A stretch of 64,000 nt of DNA, from assembly GCA_039000515.1 (NCBI GenBank), contig JBCFYV010000935.1:803702-867701 (forward strand), written 5' to 3'. Positions 50,587-63,970 of this stretch are shown piece after piece. Position numbers and translations under genes: made by a program. This DNA comes from Timema cristinae. Taxonomy: Eukaryota; Arthropoda; Insecta; Phasmatodea; Timematidae. The notes under the pieces were generated by a model. The model had not been told where the DNA came from, did not search any database, and worked only from the letters and a program-made list of their open reading frames with translations. Every line of letters starts with the position of its first letter. Within the stretch, counting starts at the first letter, position 1.

Positions 50587-52660
50587 ATATTTGTTGCTAT
50601 GTGAAAATAATTTCATTGTAATATCAAAATAAAGAAAGTTTCATGTTATTAATTTTAATTTGTAATAGTAGTAATAGTAACAAAAACGTCAAATCTACAC
50701 GTGTTCAGATTCGAACCGAGGTCTGTTAAAAAAAAATAACGCACATACCTTGTAACTGAAATACTTCTCAGGTTTATTGTCAGTAGAATACTTGTATAAT
50801 TCCTAAGAAAATATAATGTTACAAAGAAAACAGAGAGAGAAACTAAAAGAGACGGAGAACTACCCTTGTCAATAATATTTAATCCTCAGAGAAAAGGGTT
50901 CCTTTGACAAAGAAGTTAGTTTGAAGTAAACAACTATAATAGCCAGTAAGGCATCTAGCATTTCTTTTCAAAATGAAAATAACAAAGATAAACTCCCTTC
51001 TCTCTCTCTCTCTCTTTCTCTAACCATATTGTAATATAAAATAAATTGTGTTTTTATGTATAGGGCCTACATCTTAAATTACATAATTAATATTGTAAAA
51101 TTTTAAATATAATTTTAGTGAAAAAGGCTAATATATGAAATTGTTTAAGGTTTTATGAATATTAAATTATATGTGCTGTAGTACTACTATTAATGTATTA
51201 GGCAAGGAGGATGACTATTGAATTCTTTGTGTTGTATTAATAATGTGTTAACAAGATGTGTTTAAATAAATAGTAATTTCTCAAAATCTATCATAGGAAA
51301 GTAGTGTAATTCATTAAAAGTATCTTAAGGGTGATGATATTCAAAAGATCGAATCATTAGTATCAATCGGGAAATTCTAAGATATAATTTAAATTCAGTA
51401 TTAAAGAAGGGTCAAGTTATGAACTATAAAAATGCTGAAGTTTATATGAAATTTTATAGGCCAAGGAATGGAAAGAGTATTAAGAATATTTGATAAAGAA
51501 TTAGTTATATATATATATATATATATAAAACCGATCTAAGTGAAGTATATGAACTAAATGAATTTGTTTACGACACCCAGTAATGATCGTTCATGGTAAA
51601 ATATCATCATAAATACGAGGTATCTAAAGAAAAGGAAGCTATGTTTTAAATTCTCTTGGTGTGGATAGTTAGGTATGCCAATGGTATGAATTATAGTCGT
51701 AGATCTAATATATTGTCTTCGTGGAATGTCCACCAGTTGAAGGTGAAGTACTCGTCGTTGATCCAATATACACCAGTTAAGGTGAGTTACGTCGTCGAAA
51801 ATGTATATATATGGGAGGGATTACCCCATAAAATTTATTTAGGTGAGTCTCCGATATTGAAGAAAGGTAAGATAATAGTCGACATAATTAATTTGTTTAA
51901 ACCTATACCAGGGAAGGAATTAAAGTTATCTGATGAGATTTTCTTGTGTCTTGTAAACAAATTATAACAATAAAATGAATAACAAAACTAAAAAGAGTAT
52001 TTAACTCTGAAGTAAAGAAGAATATTAAAGAGTTAACCTTGGGTCTATAAAATAATAAAAATAGCTATAGAAAAGGATGATTTAATTAAAGTATTCTTAA
52101 AAATAAAATAAAGTTAATTTAATTAAAATCAAATCGATTTAATTAAATAATTTTTAAAGAACAAAGGATAAAAGCTATAGTATTAAGAAGGATCGATCAA
52201 TGAATATTGAAATAGATAATTTTAAACAGTGAGTCTTAATAAAAAATATTTAATATAATTGTATAGTATTAAAACAATTAAATCAAGTGTTATCTACATT
52301 GTATAACATATTGAATTAAATATATCAAGTATATTGTATTAAGTTAATATAATGTAACTTTAGTTAAGTATTTTATAATTAAGATTATTTGAATAATGAC
52401 ATTAGATAAAAACAATAAAGAAAACAAATTATTATTAGTGTGACAAAAAAAAAGTTATTTTTTCCTATTTTGTTGATGTATGTAACAAAGGAACTTCAAG
52501 AAGGAAAGTATGGTCGAGAGCAAACCTTGACTAGACTAGAAACCATTGTATGTAAAAGTGATTTAGTTATGTGTATTCAATTTCAAGTGCATTTTTTAGT
52601 AAACTTGTACATTATGTAATTGCTGTTAGATATCACACACGTTCAATCTTTCCAGCATTT
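50587..52660. other. AT-rich interior of the LTR element, no pol seen, copy B
   Basis: Counterpart of 19858-23283 without the solo LTR. The only longer open stretch is 51656-51967 (see separate entry). (TA)n at 51505-51526. Confidence 0.6.
51656..51967 (+). other. unrecognised open frame inside the LTR element, copy B
   Basis: 104 codons, opening at a non-ATG codon, containing EGLPHKIYLGESPILKKG and FKPIPGKELKLSDE. Composition is protein-like (Lys/Leu/Ile/Pro) and the 3' half is kept in copy A, where a solo LTR cuts it between VENVY and IWEG-equivalent codons. No family recognised. It could be a remnant of a lost element gene or a chance frame. Confidence 0.3.
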
Positions 52661-52670
52661 AGGGGGATGC
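52661..52670 (+). promoter_or_regulatory. polypurine tract, copy B
   Basis: AGGGGGATGC directly before the 3' LTR. Confidence 0.55.
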
Positions 52671-53286
52671 TGTAATGATATAGAATTATACATCTCAATA
52701 ATTTATTGTTAACATCTTTATTCAAAATTACTATATTATAAATGAGAGCGAGTAATAAAATTTATTTGTGTTAGTTGTTAATGTGCAAGCTATGGCGACA
52801 TCCTTCTACGTCTCTGATCAAAAAGACAACGCAGTTTTGTGAACAAAAACGCACCTGGATGACCACACCTTTTTTCTTTTAGGAAGCTTCGAGAAGGAAT
52901 TGTCGCTTGATATACCCTTTCATGGTACGCATCTCTTCACTTTTCTTCCTGACGAGGAGCCGTGTAGGTTGAGTCTATGACATCTTAATCTGTGTTATAA
53001 ATCTCACGTGTCGGGAATTACCATGCATATAATGTAATAGTATAGTCGGGCTTTTATTAAAATATACAACGTGTGAAATATCTAACAAAGAAACTGTTTA
53101 TCTACTTTAAATGAAATTAACTATAAAACACCAGAATTTTTAATTTATAAAATAAGACATCATCCCTTTTTAATTATTATAATACATAACAGCAAACTTG
53201 GACCCGATCCAATCGTTATATCAAATGTCACCCTAATGGTGGCGTACAAACATGAATGTATCAGGGTAGCTCTTTTAAACGTTAAA
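52671..53286 (+). repeat. 3' LTR, copy B
   Basis: 616 bp. The last bases are CGTTAAA instead of CGTTACA, a substitution in the conserved CA end. Confidence 0.9.
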
Positions 53287-53690
53287 GGCTAGAAACATGT
53301 ATAGTGTCGTCTTGTTCCGTTCACAACTATGGACGCTGTCGCTCCCGAGGCTGTATTAAACCTTCTATTCTGTAAATGTACGACTGGCTGTGGATCTGTT
53401 GGTGGATTCAGAAAAGGGAGAATTCATTGCACAGCAGCATGCCATAACTGCCACGGAGATTGTTTGAATGGCGTCAGCAAAGTCGATGCAAACGAAATAG
53501 AAGATCAAGATGAACAGAGCACTGTTAAAGATTTGATATCAACATCTTGTGTGGAAGAAGATTCTGAGATCCAAGTTGATCCATCGGATTTTGGTTACGT
53601 TGGTAATGAGGAGATCCCCAGCACCAGTCATGCTAGCAAAAAAAATGCGCATATTGTGAAGTAAGTGTAGAGGAATATTTTAGACCCTAA
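53287..53690 (+). pseudogene. 3' part of the broken nuclease-like ORF, Cys-rich tail, copy B
   Basis: Counterpart of 23901-24300. The ATG-initiated 111-codon frame (53329-53664) differs from copy A by one residue (H for L near the end). All Cys and His of the CKCTTGC...CHNCHGDC pattern are kept. The GTAAGT that follows is kept too. Confidence 0.7.
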
Positions 53691-55182
53691 TGGTAAAAAG
53701 TAATATCATTATTAAAACTCACTTATGAAATCATTTTTATAGGAGTACCACAATGAGGAGAATGATGAGTATGGACATTTTGTACCATTATTTGTAAATT
53801 TAAGAACTTGTACGCCTACAGAGAGATAATTTTTTGATCTATCAAGTGAGTGCCGCAATATTCAGTGCCGCTTTACGCGTAGTAAGACACAAATATGAAA
53901 AACCTCAACGAAAGCTTTTCAGTGATAGCGCTGCTAGGTATCATGGCCTTCAGCTACCCTATAGGATGATAGGTGTTTTTAAAGTTTTATAAATTAAAAT
54001 ACCAATGATAGAAAAAGAACAATGTCTGGCATATTGAGGGAAACAAAATTATAAACAAAACCACGACTAGAATTTAAAAAATGTTCCGAATGCTCAAAAA
54101 AGTATATAATTTAGCAGGAATAAAAAAGCAATAAAAGCATAACCCCTAAATGCGGCAACTAGAGTTGAACCTCGAATGTCCGTGGTGGCGTGCCATTCAC
54201 TGAACAGACAGTAGTTCATCCTATCTATGAAAAGATTCCAATAATACTTACTCATCAGTTATCAGTGAATTTTCCACTCAAGAGTACACTCTTCAACAAT
54301 GTTGGATCGTTGAGACTGAAAAGATCACTTCTGCTACTCTTGCTGTGAAATACAGATAACAGATACTAGAGTAGACAATATGATAGAATGACCACATAAG
54401 CTAGTGAGCTGGTCCGCGGGCAAGTACAAATAAATAAAGGAATGGTAGAGCCTACCTGCCTAGGAATGACTCACTGTTCAACACCTGCGCCCGCTGGGCC
54501 TCTTTCGAATTGCCTTATCATCCTCTTGACGGTGATAAATCTTAACTGACTGACATATTAAATTTGTTTTACGTTCACATTAATCTCAACTCAGTTTGAA
54601 GTCTCAAACTCTTAATTAGTATGACAATTTTTGTCGTGTGTTTACGTAAAGATACTTTATTCCACTAAAAAAAACCCCGACCAACGCTGGGTCCTGTGCA
54701 ATTGCCCCCTTTACACCCTCCCCACTGTCTTTGTCCCTGGTCGCGTCTTACATGGATTTCCCCTTCCCTTTTGATCCATATACTTTACTTTAATATATTT
54801 GTTTCGTCAATCGATCCATAATAAGCCCAAATCCCTGTAAGATACTTCTTTCACATCTGTCCAAATGTTCACTAACCATGTCCTCACAAGTATCCCTCAT
54901 ACACTTTGTAATGTTCACAGCTATGAACTATTATTTGGTTTCATATGCATGGATAAGGTATGTCCTGTTTTCGTTAATTTGTTTCTGTTTTAAATATTAT
55001 TAGTAATTTTCCTCACATACTTTAGCCAAGGATGAGACTCTCGATTTGAATGTTATATTTTTTATTTCATATTTTAATTTAAGGTTTTACCTTTATTAAT
55101 AATATTGTTTCATTATTCATTTTTAATTTTAACATATTTAAAACCATCAAGCCCTTTAAAAGTTAATACATTTTTTTATATA
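53691..55182. other. interval without recognised gene, copy B
   Basis: Counterpart of 24301-25794, few differences, nothing recognised. Confidence 0.5.
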
Positions 55183-55802
55183 CTAGTGGACCCGACAGAC
55201 GTTGTCCTTCCCGAACAGTGGCTTTTCTTTTGGGTGGCATAATTGATTTCGATAACAAAACAAACAATATGTGATCATCACAATTACAAATTCACAATGA
55301 ACTCCAATTAGTGAGTTACACAAATATTAAAAATTCAGGGTTTGTCAAGACAACATACAAAATAAAACATATTTTCTTTTCTCAAAATCAACTATATTGA
55401 GACAATAGTACATTACAAATACTTTGTTTCACAGTAATGGCAATGCTTTCGCATTCCGTCTGTCGGTTTCTGAAACTAATAAATTTTACTTAGAATAGGA
55501 ACTGCTAGACACTTATACATACATGGTATCCATTATTAAAAATAATAATATATGGAATAGTGATCCCTACAATTTTTGGAATTTCGCCCACAACTCCACA
55601 AATATCAGATGTATCGAAAAAAAATTGCGAAGCTTGCTTACAAATTTGTATGCCGGGTACAGCTAATTTTATTTTACTGACGTACCTTCAAATATGACAA
55701 ATGTCAAATTACTTTTTAATAGTTTCTATTTTCATAGTGAAAAACATATACTGTTTTGGGCCTAGAACCTTTACGGGCTTAAGCAGAAAAACTTACCTAT
55801 AT

Positions 55803-55862
55803 ACGTACCATCTAAATAGTATGTACTTGTTGTACCAAGTACATACTATTTCGATGATACGT
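55803..55862. repeat. 27-bp inverted repeat (hairpin), copy B
   Basis: Identical in the stem to 26415-26474, including both mismatched positions and the TTGTAC loop. Confidence 0.85.
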
Positions 55863-55957
55863 ACAGTCAGCTGCATAGAAACCTCACCCCCTCTTATACC
55901 TAAGGTTATAATGTTTTAAAAAACGGTCCGACAAAATCAATAAAGTTGGTTTTGTTT

Positions 55958-58900
55958 TTATCTTAATGCGAGTTGATGAACAATATTTTTCGTCAATCCC
56001 TGAAGTGTATAAATGAACAAACTTGATGGTTTGCCAACGCAAGAACACGCAACATATAATTAACCATGTGAGAAGCACTGATTTTATAGATCCAACCACA
56101 CAATGGACATTGTTTGGCCTTGTGACTTATTAATAGTCATTGCGAATGCCAAGCGAATTAGAAATTGCAAGCGTCTGAATGGAATGGGCGAGTCTGAAGG
56201 GATCAATGGGATCCGTGGCAGGAGAACAACCTCCCCTTGAAACTTGCCGTTCAAAATGGTAGCTTCAAGAATATTAGCCATAATTTTTTTTATGAACAAT
56301 CGCGTGCCATTGAATAGCTTAGGTGAATTTAAATTCCGAAGCAAATTGATTGGTGAACCAATTTTTAATCGCAAGCTATGTGGTGGCATTCCCGGTAAAT
56401 CCAGTGAATTCAAAAATTCAACAGGATAATTGACTGCTTCGTCAGGATCGACAACAGTGTCGATCAATTTAAATGACATCTCATTGCCAGGCAATAACTG
56501 TTGTATATTGAAATTAATAGCGTCAATATCGATATTTTTTGCGGATAAAATAGCTCGTTCACGTAGCCACGCATGATTAATGTAATTAGCGTGAAAATCT
56601 GGGAATATGCTTTCAATCAAAGTATCTTTCATGGCTACCATTTTGCAAAAATTGTCTGGCAATTTTATGCATGGTGTATTTCCATGCAATAGAATTTTTC
56701 CATTGCCAATGTTGAGCAATTGTTCTGAGAAAGACAGTGCCAATGGATCGTTTTGCAGTTGAACACGTATATTTATGGTAAGGCGTAATGTATTGACATT
56801 TCACCATAGGTATGATTGTTTCAAACATGCGTTAACTTCGTCCGCTTATGTAGTGCGTGGAATGACCGGCAATGTCTGTCTAAAATCACCGGAAAGCAGT
56901 AGTAGAGCGCCACCGGTAAGTCTGGTATTATCGTTGAGATCTTTCATCGTTCTATCGAGAGCTTCAAGTGAATGCTTGTGGGCCATAGTGCATTCATCCC
57001 AAATAATAATTTTGCATTTTTGCAAAACTTTTTCCATGCCGGAATGCTTCTTTATGTTGCATATTGCGTCTGGATTTGTGTGAACGTTCAATGGCAACTT
57101 GAGTGCTGAATGTGCAGTCCGTCCACCATCAAGCAAAGTCGCTGCAATGCCTGATGAAGCAATTGCCAACGCAATATTATTTTGTGATCGAATGCGCGCC
57201 AGTATCAGTGATATGAGGAATGTTTAGCCAGTGCCATCTGTTGCGTCAAAAAAAAAAAAGAATCCACCTTGTTGTGCTGAAATTGACAAATTAATTCGAT
57301 CGTATATGTTCTTTTGTTCAGCAGTGAGCAGTTGCTCATTATTTGCAACGAAAGTAGTCAAAGAGGCCGCATCGAACTGTTGTTCGTGCATAATATCGCT
57401 GTTAATGATGTCTGTTGCTGGGTGGCTAGGCGATGGCATACCGAAATGAATGAGTGGTATATTATAAATGAGAATGCAAATATCCTCAATCTTTATTAAC
57501 GACTTGTTATATATTTCCGGCGAAAAATCGATATTGGGATCTTGATCAGCGGTCCGAATGCGATGCAGAATGTCGTCGCTCATGGAATATTTATATTTAT
57601 CCCAGAGAACAGAAGCTTGCGACGGAAAACATGTCAATAATATTGCGAATAATTGGCGAATTTGATGAGGAGAGGAACTTAGTACTGCATCTGCAAGTGT
57701 GAGATCCCAATGTTTGTTATCTTCCAGCAAATGCAATTTGCGACACGCATCGTAGTACGTGTCGTACAAAATACCATTAACTTTTCACAAGTATTGGAAG
57801 GACGTATGTCCAGGAACGTTAACCAACAACAAACGCAAGAAGAAGCATTCACGTTGCTTTGGATGGACTGTGTATAATCGGCCTAATGTATTTCCCATAA
57901 ATATTCCGTCGTATCCTTGGACTGAAAGTCCTCGCTTTCGTGGGTCCCACTTTGTGGACTATTTGTTCCACGTGAAAAATCGAGGCCCATCAGTATAAAT
58001 TAATATCTTTGCGAATCGACCGAAAATATCTGGTTGGTTGCATCGTCCGAAAACTCAGTTAGTGTGGTTTTTGGGGCAGTTAATGCTCGTTGTAGAGCAG
58101 TCTCTTCTGTGAAATAAACACGCTGTCCACTTTCAAGGTGCACGGCCAAATGTATAACAACAGGGTCTTTTTCGTCTATGGGAAAACTCAAAATGCGCCA
58201 AACTGCTTCATTGCTGCTAATGTATCGGCCCATTTGATAACGTATTATTTCGTCGTTATCATTTACATTTTGAACAGCAAATACAGCCATATCGCTGCCC
58301 TTATGAACGTATTTGCAAATGTATTTTATGGACTTCACCGAACTGCAGAACTCAACGTTAATGTGAGCTTTATAGATTTTGCACAGCAATGGCGAATACA
58401 GAACCACCCAGCAATTGTCAATGTAAGCCGTTCCACCGTTTGACATGCGCAATTGATATGATTGTCCACCATTATCTGTGTCTCTACGACGATACAATGG
58501 GTAACCGTAGATATTAGTGACAGTATCGTTTATACACGCTTTTGGGAAACGTTTCGTACATTTTCCATTGTCCATGAACGGCGCCGTAATGTTTAGAACA
58601 CCGCATGGACCATGGATCATGATAGCGGTAACAATGTCAAACAACTCTTTATCGATATTCCTATCCGGAATTTCTGCTGAAATTATTTTATCAATTTCTT
58701 CTGACCGTACTTTGTCGACGAACCAAATCAAAATATGTGTATGTGGCAAACCTCATTTTTGCCATTTAACAGAATACAGCCAGCAACGTGTTTCGCCGAA
58801 TACAGAGTGATGTGTAATCAAGTTCATCAACGATTTTAATTTTGGTTTGAAGACACGTGCAGTGATATCATGGCAATGCATTGCTGTTGGACCTGGCAAC

Positions 58901-60533
58901 AACAAAATTTTAATTCCATCCCAGTTAGGATTGCACGTAAATGTAACGAACAAATCTGGTTGGCCGTACACGCGCACGAAAGTCATGGCGTCTTTAATGT
59001 ATTCTTAAATATGACGCGGACTACCAATATATGATGATGGAAGAATATATGCGGTACCGATGTCGTTTCTATTAGTGGTTCCGTTAACGTTACCGACGTT
59101 ACCGACAATAGCATCACGCAAATGAATATACTCCTCAGAACGAAGCTTCGCTTGATTATACTTGATGTACAGTAATCGCTCGCTTTCAATTTTCGCATAC
59201 ATATCAACTATGTATTGATGAAACAGCTGGCGGCATTGGAGAATGTTGTTGTCTTCATTGGCACGAATCATCAACCGATATGCGTAGAAGTTCATCGCTC
59301 TCACTTTCTTGTTGGTTTCTGCACCTGCAAAGTAAAAATATAATTAAGACTAAAAGAAATTAATCTAACAGAAAAAGAAAAAGTAAATAATCTGTAGATT
59401 GTAACTGTCACTGGATTTATTTGTTTGATGTTAAAATGATATCCATCTTCTCCTTCCCAAAATATCAACGGATATTGCAAAGCGTCGTAAGAACGATGAC
59501 CGTCTTGAATTGTGTGAACCGTGTTATCTTTGTGTTGGATCCGTATATTTCGACGTTCATATGCGCCGCCAACTATAACAACTGCAACTTCACTAACGGT
59601 TGGTGAATTGTATTGGCCCACATGCTCTCCAAATGGTACTTTGTCTGCTTTGATGACGATCATGTAATTGTAGTTTTGCAGTCTGTCTGAAACGGTCTAA
59701 AACAACTGGACCAACTGTTTGTGATTTCGCAAACACGGTTCCAAAGTCACCACAATTTCTCGCTCCTTCATCTGCTCGATGTGGTTGTACTGGCAGCGTG
59801 CGTTTATTTGTTGCTCCTCATCGCCCATGAAGTAGATTTGCAAGAATTTTGGATCGGCATCAGGCATTGAGATTAAAGATCCTATTTGATGATATTCTTG
59901 GCCCTGAATCTTAAACGTTGATTCAAAATTGCGACCATCCTCATTCTGAACGATTTTTGTTGCTCCAAATGATGTCATTTGGAAGCAAGAATTGAATTTG
60001 CGAATATTACGCAAAAACAATTTTGATTGATGTGTGGCTCCAGCCAATATTGTTTTCAATGTTTCTGGTGGTGAATTCAATGGTTGAAGTACAACCTTTC
60101 CAGACGCGCAGCAGAAACCGGCCGATTCACCTTTGTATTTGAATGCATGGCAGGGTTGGCATTCTTTGTCCATAGCGCCGATGACAATTTGTGAATGTGA
60201 TGAATAGTCAATGTCCGACTCATATTCGAACGCAAGACGGAGAAGTGATGCGCGTGTCAATGCGCGATGTACTTGCAGGCGCTGTTGTTCATGTGCTCTG
60301 TGTGCATCAGTGGCTCGTTGACGCGCCTGTCTTTGTCTCAATGCATTTGCTCAAAGGCGTTCGTTGCGTTGCTGTTGACTTTCATTTGCACGTTTGTTTG
60401 CAACCTTGACTCTTAAATTTGCACTGTCCGTCAATTGATCTTCTGCCGTTCGATTTAACCGACAGGTGTGGACTATTTGTGTATTCTGTGTACATCGACC
60501 AATATTTCCTCCTCGTTCACGAAGACGTGGCAT
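55958..60533 (-). pseudogene. Helitron RepHel gene, copy B, broken
   Basis: Same architecture and shared stops as 26570-31130. Longer open pieces survive: 59697-60341 (214 codons, Cys pair region), 58000-58749 (HUH motif at its start), 57224-57769 up to the stop at the Walker A Lys (57224-57226), 56846-57169 (Walker B, then LLSGDFRQTLPVIPR) and 56084-56743 (TINKSQGQT). It lacks the copy-A stops after LQMK and after MAHKH. About 13 extra bases (TATAAATTA-like) near 57994 and changes at 57955 are private. Not able to encode a transposase. Confidence 0.9.
59325..59404 (-). other. RepHel intron with mutated donor, copy B
   Basis: Same 80-bp intron as copy A, acceptor TTTGCAG kept, but the donor reads CAG|TTACAATC: GT has become TT. 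Splicing at this site would not work. Confidence 0.75.
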
Positions 60534-61429
60534 TGTTCTTTAATAAACACACAACACCAAAATATAAGCAACTTATATTTTAATTTTAATGGATTACATG
60601 TTGCTTTTTTCGATGAGACGTTTAACACTACGTAAATTTTATAAAATCATCGACACAAATAAGCACTTAAAATAAAAATTTGCAGGTTAGATTGATTGTG
60701 ATTGAATACGCATATATATAATTTAAATTTATGGAAGATCATGTAAGATATTCACTTCAACACTGCACCTTACACATTTTCTCAATGTCTGTATTTGAGT
60801 ACACTTGATGAAATATGCACTCAATATTCACGTGATTGTGATACATGGAATATTGAAACACATCGTACAGAAATTAAAATGTCAAAACAACGCCAAACCA
60901 CGACGCAAGAGACATGCGCATGTATTGATGCGTACGTCAGATACCACAAAATTCGAAATCAATGCCACCTATGGTACACAAACATGATTATGAATTATTC
61001 TCAAAAGTTCAATTATGCGTACCTCAAATACGACAGAATTCAAAATCAATGCCACCTATGGTACACAAACATAACTATTAATTATTCTCAGAAGTTCAAT
61101 TATTCACTATTCAGAAGGTTTTAACGGTCAATTATTCATAATATATTCATTATTATAAATATTGGGGGGGGGGGGGGGGAGTGAAATTGTGAGGTTACAT
61201 GTTCTGATATGGAAAAAATCTTAAAAAAAAAATCCCTCAAATAAAATCCCTAAAAAATAAAAATAAATCCTAGAGCCCGATTGCAGCGCCACCTACCGGG
61301 TTCAATTGTGAATCAAAAGCATCCATGGACCCACTCAAACATACAAAAAAAATGTCATCAAAATCGATCCAGCCGGTTAGGAGTTGTTCAGTGACATACA
61401 CACGTACAGAAGAATTATATATATTACGA
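60534..61429. other. Helitron 5' untranslated region, copy B
   Basis: Counterpart of 31131-32025, with the 87-bp duplication (about 60930-61103) and a longer G-run near 61165. Confidence 0.6.
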
Positions 61430-62115
61430 TTACATATTCTTACTGGGTGAATTGGACAGTTAAAAAAAGGCAGAATCTGAGGTTGCAACTTTGTTCCGTT
61501 CAAAGATATTCCAGGTTTTCCTTTACATCGAATAATAACATTGACAACCAATAAGAAGACTGAGATCCAAGATACATTCTTACGATAGTTTCAAATTATC
61601 ATTTCAAACAGGAGTGGTCTCTGACGTAAGCAGATACATGGAACGGGAGTTTCTTAAAGAAACCAAGCTTGGTCTATACAAGGACCCAAACGCAATATTG
61701 ACCAAGTATTCGATAGGACGTGCAGTGCACGTGGGGTTAGTATTAATATTATAAAAAAACCAATACGTGGTAAATTATAATATCATACTTATGCCAAGTA
61801 TTTATGACGTGTTATAATAATAAAATTTAATTATATAAATAAAACTGATTGCATATATTTATTGTAGAAAAAGTTTCATTATCTACAGAATTGAATAGCT
61901 TTCATCGACTTTAATAATACTCATAATAGTCTATTGTGGGCGATGAACCATCATAGCAACACCGACGTCATAAATTGAGCTTAATCCAGGGACATGTACG
62001 AGTTGACAACCACTGTCTCTCAACTGAGAGGCTAGTACATCGGATCTTTGTAAATGGCCACAACTGTGGAGGAGCAGCGAAAGGTTATAATTGGCTCCCC
62101 AAATTAGGGGCAAGG
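61430..62115. other. interval between Helitron and LINE, copy B
   Basis: Counterpart of 32026-32714. The minus frame 61931-62113 (60 codons, with QLRDSGCQLVHVPGLSSIYD) is unrecognised. Confidence 0.45.
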
Positions 62116-63970
62116 AACGTTATAACCTATTCATGAAAATACTAAACACTGTGGAAACATAATAGAAACTTGTCTCACACTCTGTTTAATGTCAAACCCT
62201 TCGCTTGAAGCCCCATCTAACACACGCTTTACTTCCATCAAACACCACATTAATTGAATGCATCCACACCATATTCTCTAGGAACAATCCCAAATATACT
62301 CCTATTTACCAGATCATACGCTTTTTTACAGTTCAACAAATGCACAAAATACTTTCTTTCTTACTGACATGCATTTCTCGGTCACTTTTGGAATGCAAAT
62401 ATTTGGTCCAAGCAATTCTACCTGGCATGAAACAACATTTCACAACTCAAATCATGCCCACAGCTCTTTCACGCACTCTCTCAATTAAAACTCTCCTAAA
62501 AACTTGGCCTGGAATAATTAACTATTAATTGCTCTATAATTATTAAATTCACTCTTACTGACCTTTGTATACAAAGGAGCAATGATGGTATTCTTCCAGT
62601 CATTATGAACGTTCACAATCCCAGCACACACATTGAACAACTCACACAATCGGGCAAGAAGTACCGTGCCCCCACAATAAGCATTTTATTTGTGATCCTA
62701 TCTATGCTGTTAGCTTTGCTATTCTTTAATATTTTCATAACTTTAACATCTTAGCCTTGTTAATTTCTTTCATTCCTTATAAAATTTTCTCTATCTTCTG
62801 CTTCTTTCTCCACATTTTCATTATGAAATTGATCAAAATACATTCTCTGTCACTCTTTTATGCCGTTTTCATCCCAGATTATCTGATCACATACATTTTG
62901 AAATCCACAGGTATTTGCTTGCACTCTTTGTTGAGTTCTATTTACTTACTTTCAGAACAGCTTCTTATTAACTTCAAAATGATTCTGAATTAATTTTCCT
63001 TTTATCCCATTTGCTCTTTACTCTTCTTTACTACTTTTTACATTAATTTTTTTCTCTCTGTATATTTCCCACAACTCCTAATGTTCTTTTTCACTTTTCA
63101 CAATAATTATTCACTTGTATGCTTATTTATTTTCTATCACAGATTCCTTCACCTATTCATTCCCCATGCATCCCTTTTTAAGTTACCCAACACCGCAGAT
63201 CTATACATAACTTTTGCACATTCCACTACAGCCTCTTTTATTCTATCCCAAGCCTTTTCAATAGCATTTTAATATTCGTTTTGACATTCCATTCATGCTC
63301 TTGTAAAGCTAAATTTTCCTCAGCAATCTTTCATATTACTCTCTCACAATTTTATCTTTCAACTTTTACACTTTCACTCTTACTTGCTTACTATTCTTGC
63401 ACTGCTTCTTCACAAATTTTCTACATAATTCAACTTCTGAAATCACTTGAAAGTGATTCTTCTACAATCAGCTCCATGCACAGCCATTGTGTTCTTTATT
63501 AAACTTCTCAATCTCTCATTATACACCACACCATCAATAATCGTTCTCGAATATCCCCTTTGCCATGTATACAAATGAATTTATTTGTGCTTTAACCATG
63601 TATTCGACACAAAAAAAAACCTTTTTCTAAACACAGATTCACTAATTCATTACCATTCTCGTTCACCCTGTCAACACCATACCTTCCTAACATTAATTCT
63701 AATTTCTCTCTTTGGATACCCGCCCAACCATTATTATCTGCTAACAAAATAATTCTTTCATCTGGTCTCGAGATGCATTTAATACTTCATTGAGCTTATT
63801 TCAAAACTCTGCTCTCACATTCTTGGATTCACCTTCCACTGTAGCATAAACAGCAGCCAACATAATTCTAAAAAGACTTATTTTCATACGTGCCCATAGC
63901 AATCTAGATGACACCAACTCATTTCTTCTTACAAACAGCTTAGCTGTTAGGATATTACCTACTGAGCGAC
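62116..63970 (-). pseudogene. LINE endonuclease-RT fragment, copy B
   Basis: Counterpart of 32715-34560, equally broken, with further one-base indels (for example near 62388 and 63459). The same endonuclease and RT motifs are readable. Confidence 0.75.

Larger units (their letters stand above)
47360..53290 (+). mobile_element. gag-only LTR retroelement, copy B
   Basis: Same insertion as 16592-23904, with GGCT at 47360-47363 and 53287-53290. About 5.9 kb because the nested solo LTR of copy A is absent. LTRs at 47364-47965 and 52671-53286. Confidence 0.85.
55183..61429 (-). mobile_element. Helitron, copy B
   Basis: Same insertion as 25795-32025. The 3' end on the minus strand is GGGTCCACTAG followed by T, the canonical Helitron end (copy A has CTTG). 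The 5' end TCGTAATATATATAATTC is at 61429, preceded by A. Confidence 0.68.
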
